Positions 54,105-63,948 of a DNA stretch of 64,000 nt are shown here, in pieces (within the stretch, counting starts at the first letter, position 1; each line of letters begins with the position of its first letter). The translations under genes were made by a program, and so were the position numbers. Location of the stretch: positions 186,001 to 250,000 of the forward strand of contig JAJXYD010000025.1 in assembly GCA_021780695.1 (NCBI GenBank), read 5' to 3'. This DNA comes from Deltaproteobacteria bacterium. Lineage in GTDB: Bacteria; Desulfobacterota; Syntrophobacteria; Syntrophobacterales; Syntrophobacteraceae. The notes beneath the pieces are model-generated. The model was not told the origin of the DNA, searched no databases, and saw nothing but the letters and a program-made list of their open reading frames with translations.

Positions 54105-57100
54105 ATGGGACTGTGGAAGAAGATCTGTGAAACAGCGCTTGCAGCCGCCGGAATTGTTTTGTGCCTCCTCTCGGTCTGCTATGCCCCCTCGGAAACCGGC
54201 TACAAAAAACCTGAAAAGATTACAGTCGTATCCGACGATAATTACCCTCCCTATGTTTACCGTAATTCCGAGGGCAATCTGCAGGGAATTATAGTGGATC
54301 GGTGGAAGGTATGGGAAAAGAAAACCGGCATAAAGGTAAACCTGGTCGGGATGGATTGGGGGAAAACCTTGGAATTTCTGGCGGCGGGTAAAGCGGACGC
54401 AATAGATTCGATATTTTTCACAAAGGAACGCGCCAGGCTTCTGGATTTTTCAAAACCCTATGCGACCGTGCCTGTTTCCATCTTTTTCCGTAGAGGCATC
54501 AGCGGCATCAGCGGCGCAGAGTCTCTGCGCGGTTTTACCGTAGGAGTAAAGGAAGGCGATGCCTGCATCCGTTACTTGAAAGATCACGCAATCAATACGC
54601 TAAAGGAGTATCCGAGCTATGAAGAAATGATCAAAGCCGCGGCGGCAAAAGAGAACCGGATATTTTGCATGGATGAACCTTGCGCCCTCTACTATCTAAA
54701 CAAGATGAACATTGAAAACGAATACCGGGAATCCCGGCCTCTTTACACCGGGCATTTACACTGGGCTGTGGAAAAGGGAAAACCCGAACTGTTCGCCGTT
54801 ATCGAGAAGGGCTTTTCCAAAATTCCGCTCAATGAATATCAATCGATTTATAAAAAATGGATGGGCAGCGGAATTAGAAAAATAGGTCCCTCTTACACGC
54901 TATATCTTCTGTATTCCTCTATTGGCGCCACTCTTCTAATATTGACATTGGTCCTATGGAACTACGCCCTCCGCAAAAAAGTAAATGCAAAGACTTCACA
55001 ACTCCAGCTTGCATTGGACGCGCTGCGAGGAAGCGAAAAACAATACCGGGAGCTGGTTGAAAACGCCAACAGCATTATCGTCAGAATGGACGATCTTGGA
55101 AACATCACATTTTTCAACGAATTCGCCCGTAGTTTTTTCGACTACACCCAAAAGGAGATACTGGGCAAGAGCATAGTCGGCACCATCGTTCCGGCCATGG
55201 AGAGCACGGGCCGTGACCTTGCGTCCATGATACAGGAGATCGCGCGAGATCCTTCCAGGTTCAACAGCAACATCAACGAAAATATGCGCAGAAACGGCGA
55301 AAGGGTCTGGATCGCATGGACCAATATACCCATCCGCTACAAAAACGATCGGGTTGCCGAAGTTCTTTGCGTGGGCAATGACATCACGGAAAGAAAACGC
55401 GCCGAAGAGCAACTGCGGATGAGCGAAAGAAGGCTTCGAAGGGCTGAGATAGCGGCCCGCTCGGGTAATTGGGACTATATTGTAGCAACCGATAAAGTGA
55501 TCGCCTCCGAAGGCGCGAGAATCATCTACGGCGTGGAGGAATGGGAAATGCCCATGCCGGAAGTGCAAAAATTTACCATCCCCGAGCATCGGGCAATTAT
55601 CGATAATGCGTTAAAAGCGCTGCTCGAAAACGGCGAACCCTATAATATCGAGTTTAAAATTCAAAGACGAAGCGACGGACAAATCGTCGATATCCATTCC
55701 ATAGCGGAATACGTCCCGGAAGAAGGCAGGATATTCGGGGTCATACAGGACATCACCGATCGTAAACAGGCCCAGGAGGCCCTGCAACAAAGCGAGCGCA
55801 ATTACAGGGAAATCTTTAATGCCGTGGACGACTCCATCTTCATTCTCGATGCCGACACAGGAACCGTCCTGGATGTTAACGATTCCGTACCCAAACTCTT
55901 CGGCTATGGACGTGAAGAAATATTAGGGAGCGCGACGGGTAGTCTCGGTTCAGGTATAAGCCCCTTTTCGGCTATGGAGTCGCGATATTGGATAGCCAGG
56001 ACCTTGGCCGAAGGACCTCAGGTTTTTCAATGGCAATCCAACAGAAAAAACGGCGAACTTTTCTGGGTGGAAGTGTCTTTAAAAAGCGCACGCATCAGCC
56101 GGGAGCACCGCATACTGGCGGTCGTGCGCGATATAACGAAACGAAAGCGGGTCGAAGAAGGACTAAGGGAAGCCGAAAAGCGGTACCGAACGTTGTTTGA
56201 GGGGGCAAATGACGGCACGATCATTCTGAGTCCCGAAGGAATTATAGCAGAGTCCAACCAGACCGCCCTGAGGCTTTTCGGACTCGAAGAGGCCAACGAG
56301 TTGCGTGGAACCGCCGTTTGGGATTACAGCCCGCTTATTCAACCGGACGGTAGGGATTCAATAGAAAAGGGCCTGGAGTTGCTAAGTGCCGCAGTGGAGG
56401 GAAACCCCCAACGCTTCTACTGGCAGCATATCAAAAAAGACGGGACGCCCTTTGATGCCGAAGATTCCTTAAGCTGCATCCAGCTTGAAAATATCAGGCT
56501 CATTCAGGCCATGGTAAGGGATGTCACTCAGATCAGGGAGGCTGAAAAAGAGCGCAAAAGTCTTGAGGAGCGCTTGCAGCGAGCAGAAAAGATGGAGGCC
56601 CTGGGGACCCTGGCCGGTGGGGTGGCCCACGATCTCAACAATGCCCTTGGCGTCGTGGTGGGGTATGCGGAATTGCTTACCTACGAGCTTGACGGGACAA
56701 ACCCGGCAAGAGCGAAGGCCCTGCAGGTTTTAAAGGGAGGACAGAAAGCGGCCGCCATCGTTCAGGACCTTTTGACCCTGGCAAGAAGAGGGGTATCCAA
56801 CAGGATGGTGCTAAACCTCAACAAGATCATAGCCGATTGTCAGGGTTCAGCCGAATTCGCCGCTATCTGCGCCAACCATCTCGAAGTATCGATCGAAACG
56901 GACCTTGAACCCGACTTGCTAAACCTTTCGGGCTCCTACGTGCATCTGGAAAAATCTCTAATGAACCTGATCTACAATGCCGTTGAAGCCATGCCCAAGG
57001 GTGGTGTGATAAAGATGAGCACCAGGAACCAGTACCTGGACAAGCCCGTTTCAGGCTACGACGAGGTAAAGGCGGGAGATTATGTGGTTTTCACCATCTC

Positions 57101-57722
57101 CGACACGGGTGAAGGAATATCGGCAGAGGATCTAAAACGGATCTTCGAGCCGTTTTATACCAAAAAGGCGATGGGAAGGAGCGGAACGGGCCTTGGCCTG
57201 GCGGTAGTGTGGGGGACAGTCAAAGATCATTACGGATACATAAATGTCGAGAGCCTGGAGGGCAAAGGAACCACACTTACCCTCTATTTTCCCGTTACGC
57301 GTGAGCAGCAGCCTTTGGACAAGGCATCGGCATTGACCGCCGAGTACATGGGAAAGGGCGAATCCATACTGGTCGTAGACGATGTCAAGGAACAACTCGA
57401 ACTTGCCTGCCTCATGCTCAAAAAGCTCAATTACTCCATAGACGGAGTCGGAAGCGGTGAGGAAGCACTCGAGCGCCTCAGGCACAAAAAGGTGGACCTC
57501 GTAGTCCTTGATATGATCATGGACCCGGGCATGGACGGTTTGACCACCTATACCAAAATTCTCGAAATCCACCCCGATCAGAAAGCCATAATCGTAAGCG
57601 GTTTTTCGGAAACCGAGCGCGTGGCCCGGGCACAGGCGCTCGGGGCGGGAGCCTACGTCAAAAAACCCTATATATTGGAAAAGCTCGGGTCCGCCGTCAA
57701 AAAAGAACTCAAACGGCCATGA
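54105..57722 (+). CDS. Hybrid sensor histidine kinase with solute-binding sensor, PAS domains and receiver
   Basis: 1205 residues from the ATG with GAGGA at 7 nt (an ATG 6 bp earlier is equivalent). Order: N-terminal signal/membrane segment; periplasmic SBP_bac_3-type sensor (KITVVSDDNYPPYVYRN, GIIVDRWKVWEKKTGI, ADAIDSIFFTKERARLLDFS); a membrane segment at about 265-285; four PAS/PAC repeats (about 300-830); HisKA with H in GGVAHDLNNALG (about 841); HATPase_c (NLIYNAVEAMPKGG, SDTGEGIS, GTGLGLAV); C-terminal receiver with phosphorylatable Asp in VVLDMIMDPGMDG (about 1135). It should sense an external small solute, probably an amino acid or organic acid. No partner regulator is adjacent. Confidence 0.9.
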   Translation: MGLWKKICETALAAAGIVLCLLSVCYAPSETGYKKPEKITVVSDDNYPPYVYRNSEGNLQGIIVDRWKVWEKKTGIKVNLVGMDWGKTLEFLAAGKADAIDSIFFTKERARLLDFSKPYATVPVSIFFRRGISGISGAESLRGFTVGVKEGDACIRYLKDHAINTLKEYPSYEEMIKAAAAKENRIFCMDEPCALYYLNKMNIENEYRESRPLYTGHLHWAVEKGKPELFAVIEKGFSKIPLNEYQSIYKKWMGSGIRKIGPSYTLYLLYSSIGATLLILTLVLWNYALRKKVNAKTSQLQLALDALRGSEKQYRELVENANSIIVRMDDLGNITFFNEFARSFFDYTQKEILGKSIVGTIVPAMESTGRDLASMIQEIARDPSRFNSNINENMRRNGERVWIAWTNIPIRYKNDRVAEVLCVGNDITERKRAEEQLRMSERRLRRAEIAARSGNWDYIVATDKVIASEGARIIYGVEEWEMPMPEVQKFTIPEHRAIIDNALKALLENGEPYNIEFKIQRRSDGQIVDIHSIAEYVPEEGRIFGVIQDITDRKQAQEALQQSERNYREIFNAVDDSIFILDADTGTVLDVNDSVPKLFGYGREEILGSATGSLGSGISPFSAMESRYWIARTLAEGPQVFQWQSNRKNGELFWVEVSLKSARISREHRILAVVRDITKRKRVEEGLREAEKRYRTLFEGANDGTIILSPEGIIAESNQTALRLFGLEEANELRGTAVWDYSPLIQPDGRDSIEKGLELLSAAVEGNPQRFYWQHIKKDGTPFDAEDSLSCIQLENIRLIQAMVRDVTQIREAEKERKSLEERLQRAEKMEALGTLAGGVAHDLNNALGVVVGYAELLTYELDGTNPARAKALQVLKGGQKAAAIVQDLLTLARRGVSNRMVLNLNKIIADCQGSAEFAAICANHLEVSIETDLEPDLLNLSGSYVHLEKSLMNLIYNAVEAMPKGGVIKMSTRNQYLDKPVSGYDEVKAGDYVVFTISDTGEGISAEDLKRIFEPFYTKKAMGRSGTGLGLAVVWGTVKDHYGYINVESLEGKGTTLTLYFPVTREQQPLDKASALTAEYMGKGESILVVDDVKEQLELACLMLKKLNYSIDGVGSGEEALERLRHKKVDLVVLDMIMDPGMDGLTTYTKILEIHPDQKAIIVSGFSETERVARAQALGAGAYVKKPYILEKLGSAVKKELKRP

Positions 57723-57730
57723 TTGCCGGC

Positions 57731-58669
57731 TCAGATAAGAGCGCTCAACAAGATGACGACAAACATGGTGAGAGGGTAATAGGTAGCCCGGTTAAACAGC
57801 GCGCAAGCCTGGCTCGAGGACTTTGCCCGATAGAGGTCCAAGGCGGGAAAAAGCAGAAGAAACAGGGCAGCCGGGATCGAACCGGCAAAATAGAAGCGGC
57901 TGAGACGAGCAGGCGTTAACCAGAACAAAACCATGCTCATAAAGACCGCAACGCAAAGGGAGCCCAAAACGATCCGGGCCGACCCTTGAGGACCGAACCT
58001 TACCGGGACGGTCGCGGCCCCCGTGCGCATGTCTTCTTCCATGTCGCTCCAGTCGTTTGGAACGTTCTGGCCACCGATTTCCCAGAAGAAAAACCAAAGA
58101 AAAAAACCGATAACGAAAGAGGGCGAAGTTTTGGGGCAAACCGCGTAAATAGCGGCTACGCCTCCGGCGCTCTTTACCGCGCCGCTTACCAGGGTTCTTG
58201 TCCAGCTGACTTTTAGCATCAGGCAATAAATCGTTTCGGCAATACAGCCAAGGATAAAAATGAGCGCGCAGAGCGGGTTTAGAAGCCAGGCGCCGGCGAG
58301 TGCGAGAACGCCCCAGGCCGCGGTCCACACTATGGACTGCCCGAGACTGAGCATGCCAAGCGCAAGGGGATGGCGCACATAGACAGCGTCGAGATCTCCC
58401 GCCGAGCATTTGAGAGCGCCGCACTCGCGGATTTTTTTTTGATCCGAGCGGTAGTCGACCAGATCATTTAAGGCATACACAGCCGTATAGCCGGCAAAAG
58501 CCGTAATCAGGCCGATAAATACCACGTGGAGCGATGGGATCGCACCGAGCCAGAAAAGAGCGGCCAGCGCCGGGGTGGTCATGTCGAGAAGGCCGTGGGG
58601 CGTTCTCGACAAGGCCATGAAAAGTTTTATGCGCGAGGGAGCGGGAACCGTCGGAGCGGTTGTTTCCAT
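57731..58669 (-). CDS. UbiA-family prenyltransferase
   Basis: 312 residues, from an ATG with GGTGATC (an unusually full anti-SD match) at 7 nt, overlapping the stop of the upstream dehydrogenase. Up to nine membrane segments. The first Asp-rich motif is ALNDLVDYRSDQ and the second is PNDWSDMEEDMRTG, the paired NDxxD/DxxxD motifs that bind Mg-prenyl diphosphate. It attaches a prenyl chain to an aromatic acceptor, for quinone or similar lipid synthesis; the acceptor is not evident. Ends 8 bp from the convergent sensor kinase. Confidence 0.88.
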   Translation of the reverse strand: METTAPTVPAPSRIKLFMALSRTPHGLLDMTTPALAALFWLGAIPSLHVVFIGLITAFAGYTAVYALNDLVDYRSDQKKIRECGALKCSAGDLDAVYVRHPLALGMLSLGQSIVWTAAWGVLALAGAWLLNPLCALIFILGCIAETIYCLMLKVSWTRTLVSGAVKSAGGVAAIYAVCPKTSPSFVIGFFLWFFFWEIGGQNVPNDWSDMEEDMRTGAATVPVRFGPQGSARIVLGSLCVAVFMSMVLFWLTPARLSRFYFAGSIPAALFLLLFPALDLYRAKSSSQACALFNRATYYPLTMFVVILLSALI

Positions 58670-58677
58670 ACGGGGGA

Positions 58678-60042
58678 TCACCTTCCTACAATGACCGTTT
58701 TGACATTTACGAACTCTTTGAGCCCATAATGGGAAAGCTCTCTGCCAAATCCCGACTTTTTGACTCCACCGAAGGGAAGGCGCGGATCCGACTTGACGAT
58801 GCAGTTTATCGCCACAAACCCCGAGTCGATGTCCCGGGCAAACCTTTGGCCCTTTTCGATATCCCGGGTCCAGACCGCGGCCCCAAGACCCAGTTCGGTG
58901 GCATTGGCGACCCGCAGCATTTCCTCTTCGCTGTCTGCCGAAACCAAAACGGCTATGGGTCCGAAGACCTCCTCCCTCATCACCAACATGTCGGAAGTAA
59001 CGTTCGTTAAAACAGCCGGACGGAAAAAATACCCCCTCTCAGGCGGCTTTGGCCCCCAGGAGACCGTAGCCCCTTTTTTTAAGGCGTCCTCGAGTTGTAT
59101 TTCAAGGCCCTGGAGAAATTCTTTTTTGGCTACGGGCCCGATATCGGTTGCGGCATCGAGAGGATCTCCCAGTTTCATGGCCCCAAGAGCCTCGAGGAAT
59201 TTATCTCTAAAGGCGTCAAAGACCGGTTGGGCAACGATAAGCCTTTTAGCCGCTATGCAGCTTTGACCGGCATTGCCCATCCGGGATCTGACGGCCGCGC
59301 GGGCCGCCTTCTCGAGATCGGCATCCGCAAAGACCAAAAAGGGGTCAGAGCCGCCAAGCTCGAGGACGGATTTTTTCAGGTTTTTTCCGGCAAGCGAACC
59401 AATGGCCGCTCCCGCGGCAAAACTTCCGGTAAGGGAGACCCCATCGACCTGGTCTTGTTCTATCAAAAGCTCGGCGCTTCGAGGACCGATCAGAAGGGTT
59501 TTAAAGACATGCTCGGGGAAACCGGCCTCGTAGAACATTTTCTCCATTTCAAGGGCCGTCAGGGGAACATTGGAGGCATGCTTGAGCAAACAGACATTGC
59601 CGGCCGCAAGCGCCGGCACGGCCCAGCGGGCCACCTGCCAGAAAGGATAATTCCAGGGCATAACGCCAAGGATAACGCCAAGAGGATCGAAGACCACATA
59701 GGATTTGGCCGCATCGGTCTCGATCCTCTCAGCAAGAAGAACCTTCTCAGAGTTTTGATGATAATAGTCGCACAGCAGAGCACACTTTTCTATTTCAGAC
59801 TCGGCCTGCCGGATGGGCTTGCCCATTTCGACGGCGGCAATGCGCGCATATTCCGCCTTTTTGGCCCTAAAAATCGAAGCCAGCCTTGCAATGGGTTCGA
59901 CTCGGGCGCCAACCGAGAGTTTTTTCCATTTCTGGAATGCCCCGCGCGCCTGTTTGGCAGCCTCACGGCACGCATCATCGCTCATGGCATCGAACTGTGC
60001 CGTCAATTCCGCTGTGAATGGATTTATCGATTGAAGCTTCAT
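58678..60042 (-). CDS. NAD(P)-dependent aldehyde dehydrogenase, succinate-semialdehyde dehydrogenase type
   Basis: 454 residues; ATG with GGAGG at 6 nt. INPFTAELTAQFDAMSDD at the start, GVMPWNYPFWQVARWAVPAL (with the catalytic Asn), LELGGSDPFLVFADADLEKA (Glu), NAGQSCIAAKRL (nucleophilic Cys), EEVFGPIAVL and LPFGGVKKSGFGREL are all present. The short GabD-like form (about 450 residues) fits succinate-semialdehyde dehydrogenases that accept NAD(P). Adjacent to sdhB, which suits a supply of succinate. Coupled to ubiA downstream. Confidence 0.88.
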   Translation of the reverse strand: MKLQSINPFTAELTAQFDAMSDDACREAAKQARGAFQKWKKLSVGARVEPIARLASIFRAKKAEYARIAAVEMGKPIRQAESEIEKCALLCDYYHQNSEKVLLAERIETDAAKSYVVFDPLGVILGVMPWNYPFWQVARWAVPALAAGNVCLLKHASNVPLTALEMEKMFYEAGFPEHVFKTLLIGPRSAELLIEQDQVDGVSLTGSFAAGAAIGSLAGKNLKKSVLELGGSDPFLVFADADLEKAARAAVRSRMGNAGQSCIAAKRLIVAQPVFDAFRDKFLEALGAMKLGDPLDAATDIGPVAKKEFLQGLEIQLEDALKKGATVSWGPKPPERGYFFRPAVLTNVTSDMLVMREEVFGPIAVLVSADSEEEMLRVANATELGLGAAVWTRDIEKGQRFARDIDSGFVAINCIVKSDPRLPFGGVKKSGFGRELSHYGLKEFVNVKTVIVGR

Positions 60043-60120
60043 GGTATTCCTCCGCTAGATATTTATGATCGGCAGAGGAGAAATTTACAAGGTAAATAGA
60101 CCAATATGCAACCCACTTAT

Positions 60121-60834
60121 TCACTCGCCCGAGTGGGAAAGCTTATTTTTTATTTCCCGCTTCATGAAATTGATCGACTTCGTAATGGGAATATCCTTGG
60201 GACACACCCGGGTGCAATCGAAATGATTGGTGCAGGGCCACACCCCGTTGGGCTCATTTAGCTTTTCGAGCCTGTCGGTAAAAGCGCTGTCCCGCGAATC
60301 GTAGAGAAATCTATAGGCCCACACCAGGGCTGCGGGTCCGACGTAATCGGGATTTTGCGCCATGACCGGACAGGCGCTCGTACAACAGCCGCACAAAATG
60401 CAGCGAATAGCTTGCTCGACCTTCGCATGCTCTTCGGGACTTTGAAGACTTTCCTTTTCCGGAGGGGCTTGATCCCGAACCAGGTAGGGGCGCATGGAGC
60501 GAACCCGGTCAAGGAAATCGTCCATATCGACCAGCAGATCCTTTTTGACCTGAAAAAAAGGCAGGGGCTCCAGGGTGATTTCCTCCGCCCCCGCGTAGTC
60601 CTTGACAAGCTTTTGACATGCAAGCGCGCACACCCCGTTTATCCGCATGCCGTCGGAGCCGCATACCCCGTGAGCGCAAGACATCCTGTAGGCAAGAGTG
60701 CCGTCCTGCTCCCACTTGATCTTGTTCAAACAATCGAGAATACGCTCCCCCGGCCCGGCATCAACCTCATAGGTCTTGTACCACGGCTCTTTATCCGACT
60801 CGGGGTCAAACCGTAATATCCTGAATTTGAGCAT
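60121..60834 (-). CDS. sdhB: Succinate dehydrogenase/fumarate reductase iron-sulfur subunit
   Basis: 237 residues from the ATG at 60834. The [2Fe-2S] motif is MSCAHGVCGSDGMRING, in which Asp replaces the third Cys as in E. coli SdhB, with CALAC completing it. The C-terminal domain carries CILCGCCTSACP for [4Fe4S] and CTNHFDCTRVCPKDIP for the [3Fe4S]-type and third clusters. Directly after sdhA (16 bp). Connects SdhA to the quinone side. Confidence 0.95.
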   Translation of the reverse strand: MLKFRILRFDPESDKEPWYKTYEVDAGPGERILDCLNKIKWEQDGTLAYRMSCAHGVCGSDGMRINGVCALACQKLVKDYAGAEEITLEPLPFFQVKKDLLVDMDDFLDRVRSMRPYLVRDQAPPEKESLQSPEEHAKVEQAIRCILCGCCTSACPVMAQNPDYVGPAALVWAYRFLYDSRDSAFTDRLEKLNEPNGVWPCTNHFDCTRVCPKDIPITKSINFMKREIKNKLSHSGE

Positions 60835-60850
60835 TGCCCTTTTCCTTCTC

Positions 60851-62572
60851 TTAATATGTTCTCGGTTTGGGTTCAAACCTGGTGATCGTTACCGGTTTTT
60901 CGCCAATGGACACGCCCTGTCCGGTCCTTCGGATAAGGGTGTGCTTTAGCCAATGCTCGTCATCTCTTTGCGGATAGTCTTCGCGGGAATGCGCCCCGCG
61001 GCTTTCGGTCCTGTTTAAAGCCGAAGCCGCTATCGCCTCGGCAAGAGGCAGCATATTGAGCAGCTCCAAACCGTCTATCAAATCGGTGTTGTAGCGATTG
61101 GACTTATTGTCTATGGAAATGGCGTTTGCTCTCTTTTCCAGTTCGCCTAAAGCCTCAACGACTTTTTTAAGACCCTTTTCCTCTCTAAAAACCGAGCAGC
61201 CGTCCATCATGACCTTCTGGAGTTGGCGCCGGATAACCACCTGTCTTTCCCCTTTTTTATTTTCCCGCAGTTGCCTTATCCGCTCGAGCGAATCACGCTC
61301 CGGAAAAGCCGGCGGAGCCGTCCAGGCAAGACGATCGAGATTTTCCAGGATATTTTTGCCGGCCCTTCTGCCAAAGACCACCAGATCGAGCAGGGAATTG
61401 CAGCCCAGCCGGTTGGCCCCGTGGAGCGAGATGCAGGAGCATTCGCCCGCGGCGTAGAGACCCGGAACGATCCCGTTTTTTTCATCGGTTACATTGCCCT
61501 CGGTGTTTACGGGAATCCCGCCCATCATGTAGTGGCAGGTCGGGTGCACCGGAATGAGATCCTTTGCCGGATCCAGGCCAAGGTAAATCTTTACGAAGGA
61601 GGAAATATCGGAGAGCCTTTCGGCCAGCTTTTTTTCCCCCAGGTGGGTAAGATCGAGATGAACGTAGTCGGAGCCCTTTATTCCCCGGCCCGCCGCAATC
61701 TCGGTATAGATAGCCCGAGACACCATGTCCCTGGGGGCCAGGTCCTTAATGGTCGGGGCATATCTTTCCATGAAGCGCTCGCCGTCGGTGTTTCTAAGAA
61801 CCCCTCCCTCGCCTCTTGCCGCCTCGGTGATAAGAACCCCCAGTCCATAAATCCCGGTTGGGTGGAACTGCACAAACTCCATGTCTTCCAGGGGAAGCCC
61901 CTGCCTGTAGACCAAAGCGGGGCCGTCGCCGGTGTTGGCAAAGGCATTGGAGGTAACCTTGTAGACTTTGCCATATCCTCCGGTAGCCAGCAGCACCACC
62001 CTGCCGTGGAAGAAATGAACCTCCCCCGTGGCCAGCTCATAGGCCACAAGACCCGCAACCTGCCCGTCCCGGAAGACCAGATCGAGCACGTGAAATTCCG
62101 GGTATATCTTTATCCCCTTCTTTACCGCCTCGAAATAGAGGGTGTCCATGATAACGCGGCCGGAACGATCCGCGGCGTAGCATATGCGTTTAACCGGCGC
62201 CTGGCCGAAATTGCTCGTGTGGCCCCCAAAGCAGCGCTGAGCGATTTTTCCTTCCGGGGTGCGGTTAAAGGGAACACCCATATGTTCGAGTTCATAAACG
62301 GCGCGGATCGCGTCTTTGGCCAGGATCTCCGCCGCGTTCTGGTCCGTAAGATAATCTCCCCCTTTAACCGTGTCGTAGGTATGCCATTCCTCGGAATCGG
62401 GCTCCTCGTTTCCAAGTGCGGCCGCAATACCGCCCTGGGCCGCCCCCGAATGGGACCTGGTGGGATAGACCTTGCTTATAAGGGCCACATCGGCTTTTCC
62501 CGCCACCTCGGTGGCCGCTCTTAGCCCGGCAAGCCCGGCCCCTACGATCAAAACGTCATGCTTAAAAACCAT
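60851..62572 (-). CDS. sdhA: Succinate dehydrogenase/fumarate reductase flavoprotein subunit
   Basis: 573 residues; ATG with GGAGA at 5 nt. FAD Rossmann [19 protein letters not shown]; covalent-FAD His region [16 protein letters not shown]; active-site segments [48 protein letters not shown] and [20 protein letters not shown]. Catalyses succinate/fumarate interconversion. Upstream lies gltA, so no cytochrome-b anchor (SdhC/D) is adjacent. Confidence 0.96.
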   Translation of the reverse strand: MVFKHDVLIVGAGLAGLRAATEVAGKADVALISKVYPTRSHSGAAQGGIAAALGNEEPDSEEWHTYDTVKGGDYLTDQNAAEILAKDAIRAVYELEHMGVPFNRTPEGKIAQRCFGGHTSNFGQAPVKRICYAADRSGRVIMDTLYFEAVKKGIKIYPEFHVLDLVFRDGQVAGLVAYELATGEVHFFHGRVVLLATGGYGKVYKVTSNAFANTGDGPALVYRQGLPLEDMEFVQFHPTGIYGLGVLITEAARGEGGVLRNTDGERFMERYAPTIKDLAPRDMVSRAIYTEIAAGRGIKGSDYVHLDLTHLGEKKLAERLSDISSFVKIYLGLDPAKDLIPVHPTCHYMMGGIPVNTEGNVTDEKNGIVPGLYAAGECSCISLHGANRLGCNSLLDLVVFGRRAGKNILENLDRLAWTAPPAFPERDSLERIRQLRENKKGERQVVIRRQLQKVMMDGCSVFREEKGLKKVVEALGELEKRANAISIDNKSNRYNTDLIDGLELLNMLPLAEAIAASALNRTESRGAHSREDYPQRDDEHWLKHTLIRRTGQGVSIGEKPVTITRFEPKPRTY

Positions 62573-62719
62573 CTAAGTCTCCTGGACTGTCTGGGGCGCT
62601 ACCGCCCGCCGTTACAGTCTTGCCCTCGACGACGGGCTTTCCATCGCTTCGACATGCTTAAAGAGGATAGGGACACGTTTTTTAACGCGAAGCCGCCACA
62701 GAAAGGGGCGGACCCCCGC

Positions 62720-63916
62720 CTAGCCCCTGGCCGTCAGGGGTTCGTATACACACCCGATCACCCCGCAGTAATTGCCGATGTATTCGGCCTCGGGTCTGTA
62801 GAGAGCGGGCTTATCCTGGGCCTCGGCGAATTTTTCCTCGATAATGTGGGCGCACCACCCCGAGATCCTCGATATGGCGAAAACCGGAGTCATTATGTCG
62901 GTAGGTATTCCCATGGAGGCATACACCGAGCCGGAGTAGAAATCGACGTTTGTGCTGATCCCGGTTTTGCCGCGCGCGGCAAACTCCTTGATGCCTTCCT
63001 CTTCGATCCTTACCAGATAGTCGTACCATTTGATGTGACCGGCCATATCCGTAAGCCGGCGAGACATTTCCTTCAGTATCTTCGCCCGTGGGTCTACGGT
63101 TTTGTAAACCGCATGCCCCATGCCCATTATCTTTTTGCCCGACTCGATCGTATTCCTCACCCAGGGACCCACCTCTTCCACCGAGGGAAGTTCGGCTTCA
63201 AGCTTTAGAATCATTTTCATGACACGCTCGTTTGCCCCCCCGTGAAGACTGCCCGAAAGCGCCCCCACGCCCGCGGCAACTCCCGCGTAAATATGGGCGT
63301 TTGTCGAAACGACCTCGCGGCAGGCAAAAGTCGATGCATTGAAGGTATGGTCCGCATGAAGCACAAGGCACAGGTCGAGGTCTCGCGCCATTGCTGCATC
63401 GGGTTTTTGCCCGGTAAGCTGCCAGAGGAAATTGGCCGCATGGGACAAGGAATTGTCCGGAGCAAGGGGTTTGCGGCCGTTTCTGATACGGTTCCAGGCC
63501 GCGATGCTCGCCGGAATGCGGGCTATAAGCCTTACGGCTTTTCTGACATTTGCTTCCCGTGAATCGTCATTTAGGTCGGGATCGGCCATGGCCAACATGG
63601 GAATACACGCCTGAAGCACATCCATTGGAACTGTGCTTTTGGGAAATTTTTCCATGCTCTCCAGGATAAATCCCGGAAGCTCCCTGGCCTCCAGAACCTC
63701 TTTTCCGAAACCCTCGAGTTCGCTTTGTTTTGGAAGATGACCGTTTAAAAGCAGAAAGGCCGTTTCCAAAAAAGTCGACCTTTGGGCCAGTTCCTCTATC
63801 CTGTAGCCTCGGTAGATAAGAACCCCGTGTTCGCCGTCAATGTAGCTGATTTTGGTATCGGCAACCGCAATTCCCCGAAGCCCTATATTTTTCGCACGGA
63901 CTGTTTCGACAGCCAT
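62720..63916 (-). CDS. gltA: Citrate synthase
   Basis: 398 residues; ATG with GGGAGGGCAAA. Motifs: RGYRIEELAQRSTFLETA, catalytic His in LHADHTFNASTFACREV and GSLHGGANERVM, and MGMGHAVYKTVDPRAKIL, with Asp and Arg of the C-terminal active-site region (NVDFYSGSVYASMGIP and SRISGWCAHIIEEK). Short type-II-like citrate synthase of about 380-400 residues common in Gram-positives and deltaproteobacteria. Heads sdhA/sdhB with 147 bp between; the gap shows no gene but a partial GGACACGTTTTTTA match to element B. Confidence 0.95.
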   Translation of the reverse strand: MAVETVRAKNIGLRGIAVADTKISYIDGEHGVLIYRGYRIEELAQRSTFLETAFLLLNGHLPKQSELEGFGKEVLEARELPGFILESMEKFPKSTVPMDVLQACIPMLAMADPDLNDDSREANVRKAVRLIARIPASIAAWNRIRNGRKPLAPDNSLSHAANFLWQLTGQKPDAAMARDLDLCLVLHADHTFNASTFACREVVSTNAHIYAGVAAGVGALSGSLHGGANERVMKMILKLEAELPSVEEVGPWVRNTIESGKKIMGMGHAVYKTVDPRAKILKEMSRRLTDMAGHIKWYDYLVRIEEEGIKEFAARGKTGISTNVDFYSGSVYASMGIPTDIMTPVFAISRISGWCAHIIEEKFAEAQDKPALYRPEAEYIGNYCGVIGCVYEPLTARG

Positions 63917-63948
63917 TTTGCCCTCCCGGTATTGTAAAAATCAGGCGA

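Noticed and set aside
62660..62700. Possible third copy of the repeat element before gltA (GGACACGTTTTTTA then ACGCGAAG)
   Set aside because: Only about 25 bp match and there are no inverted ends or flanking duplication; at most a fragment.
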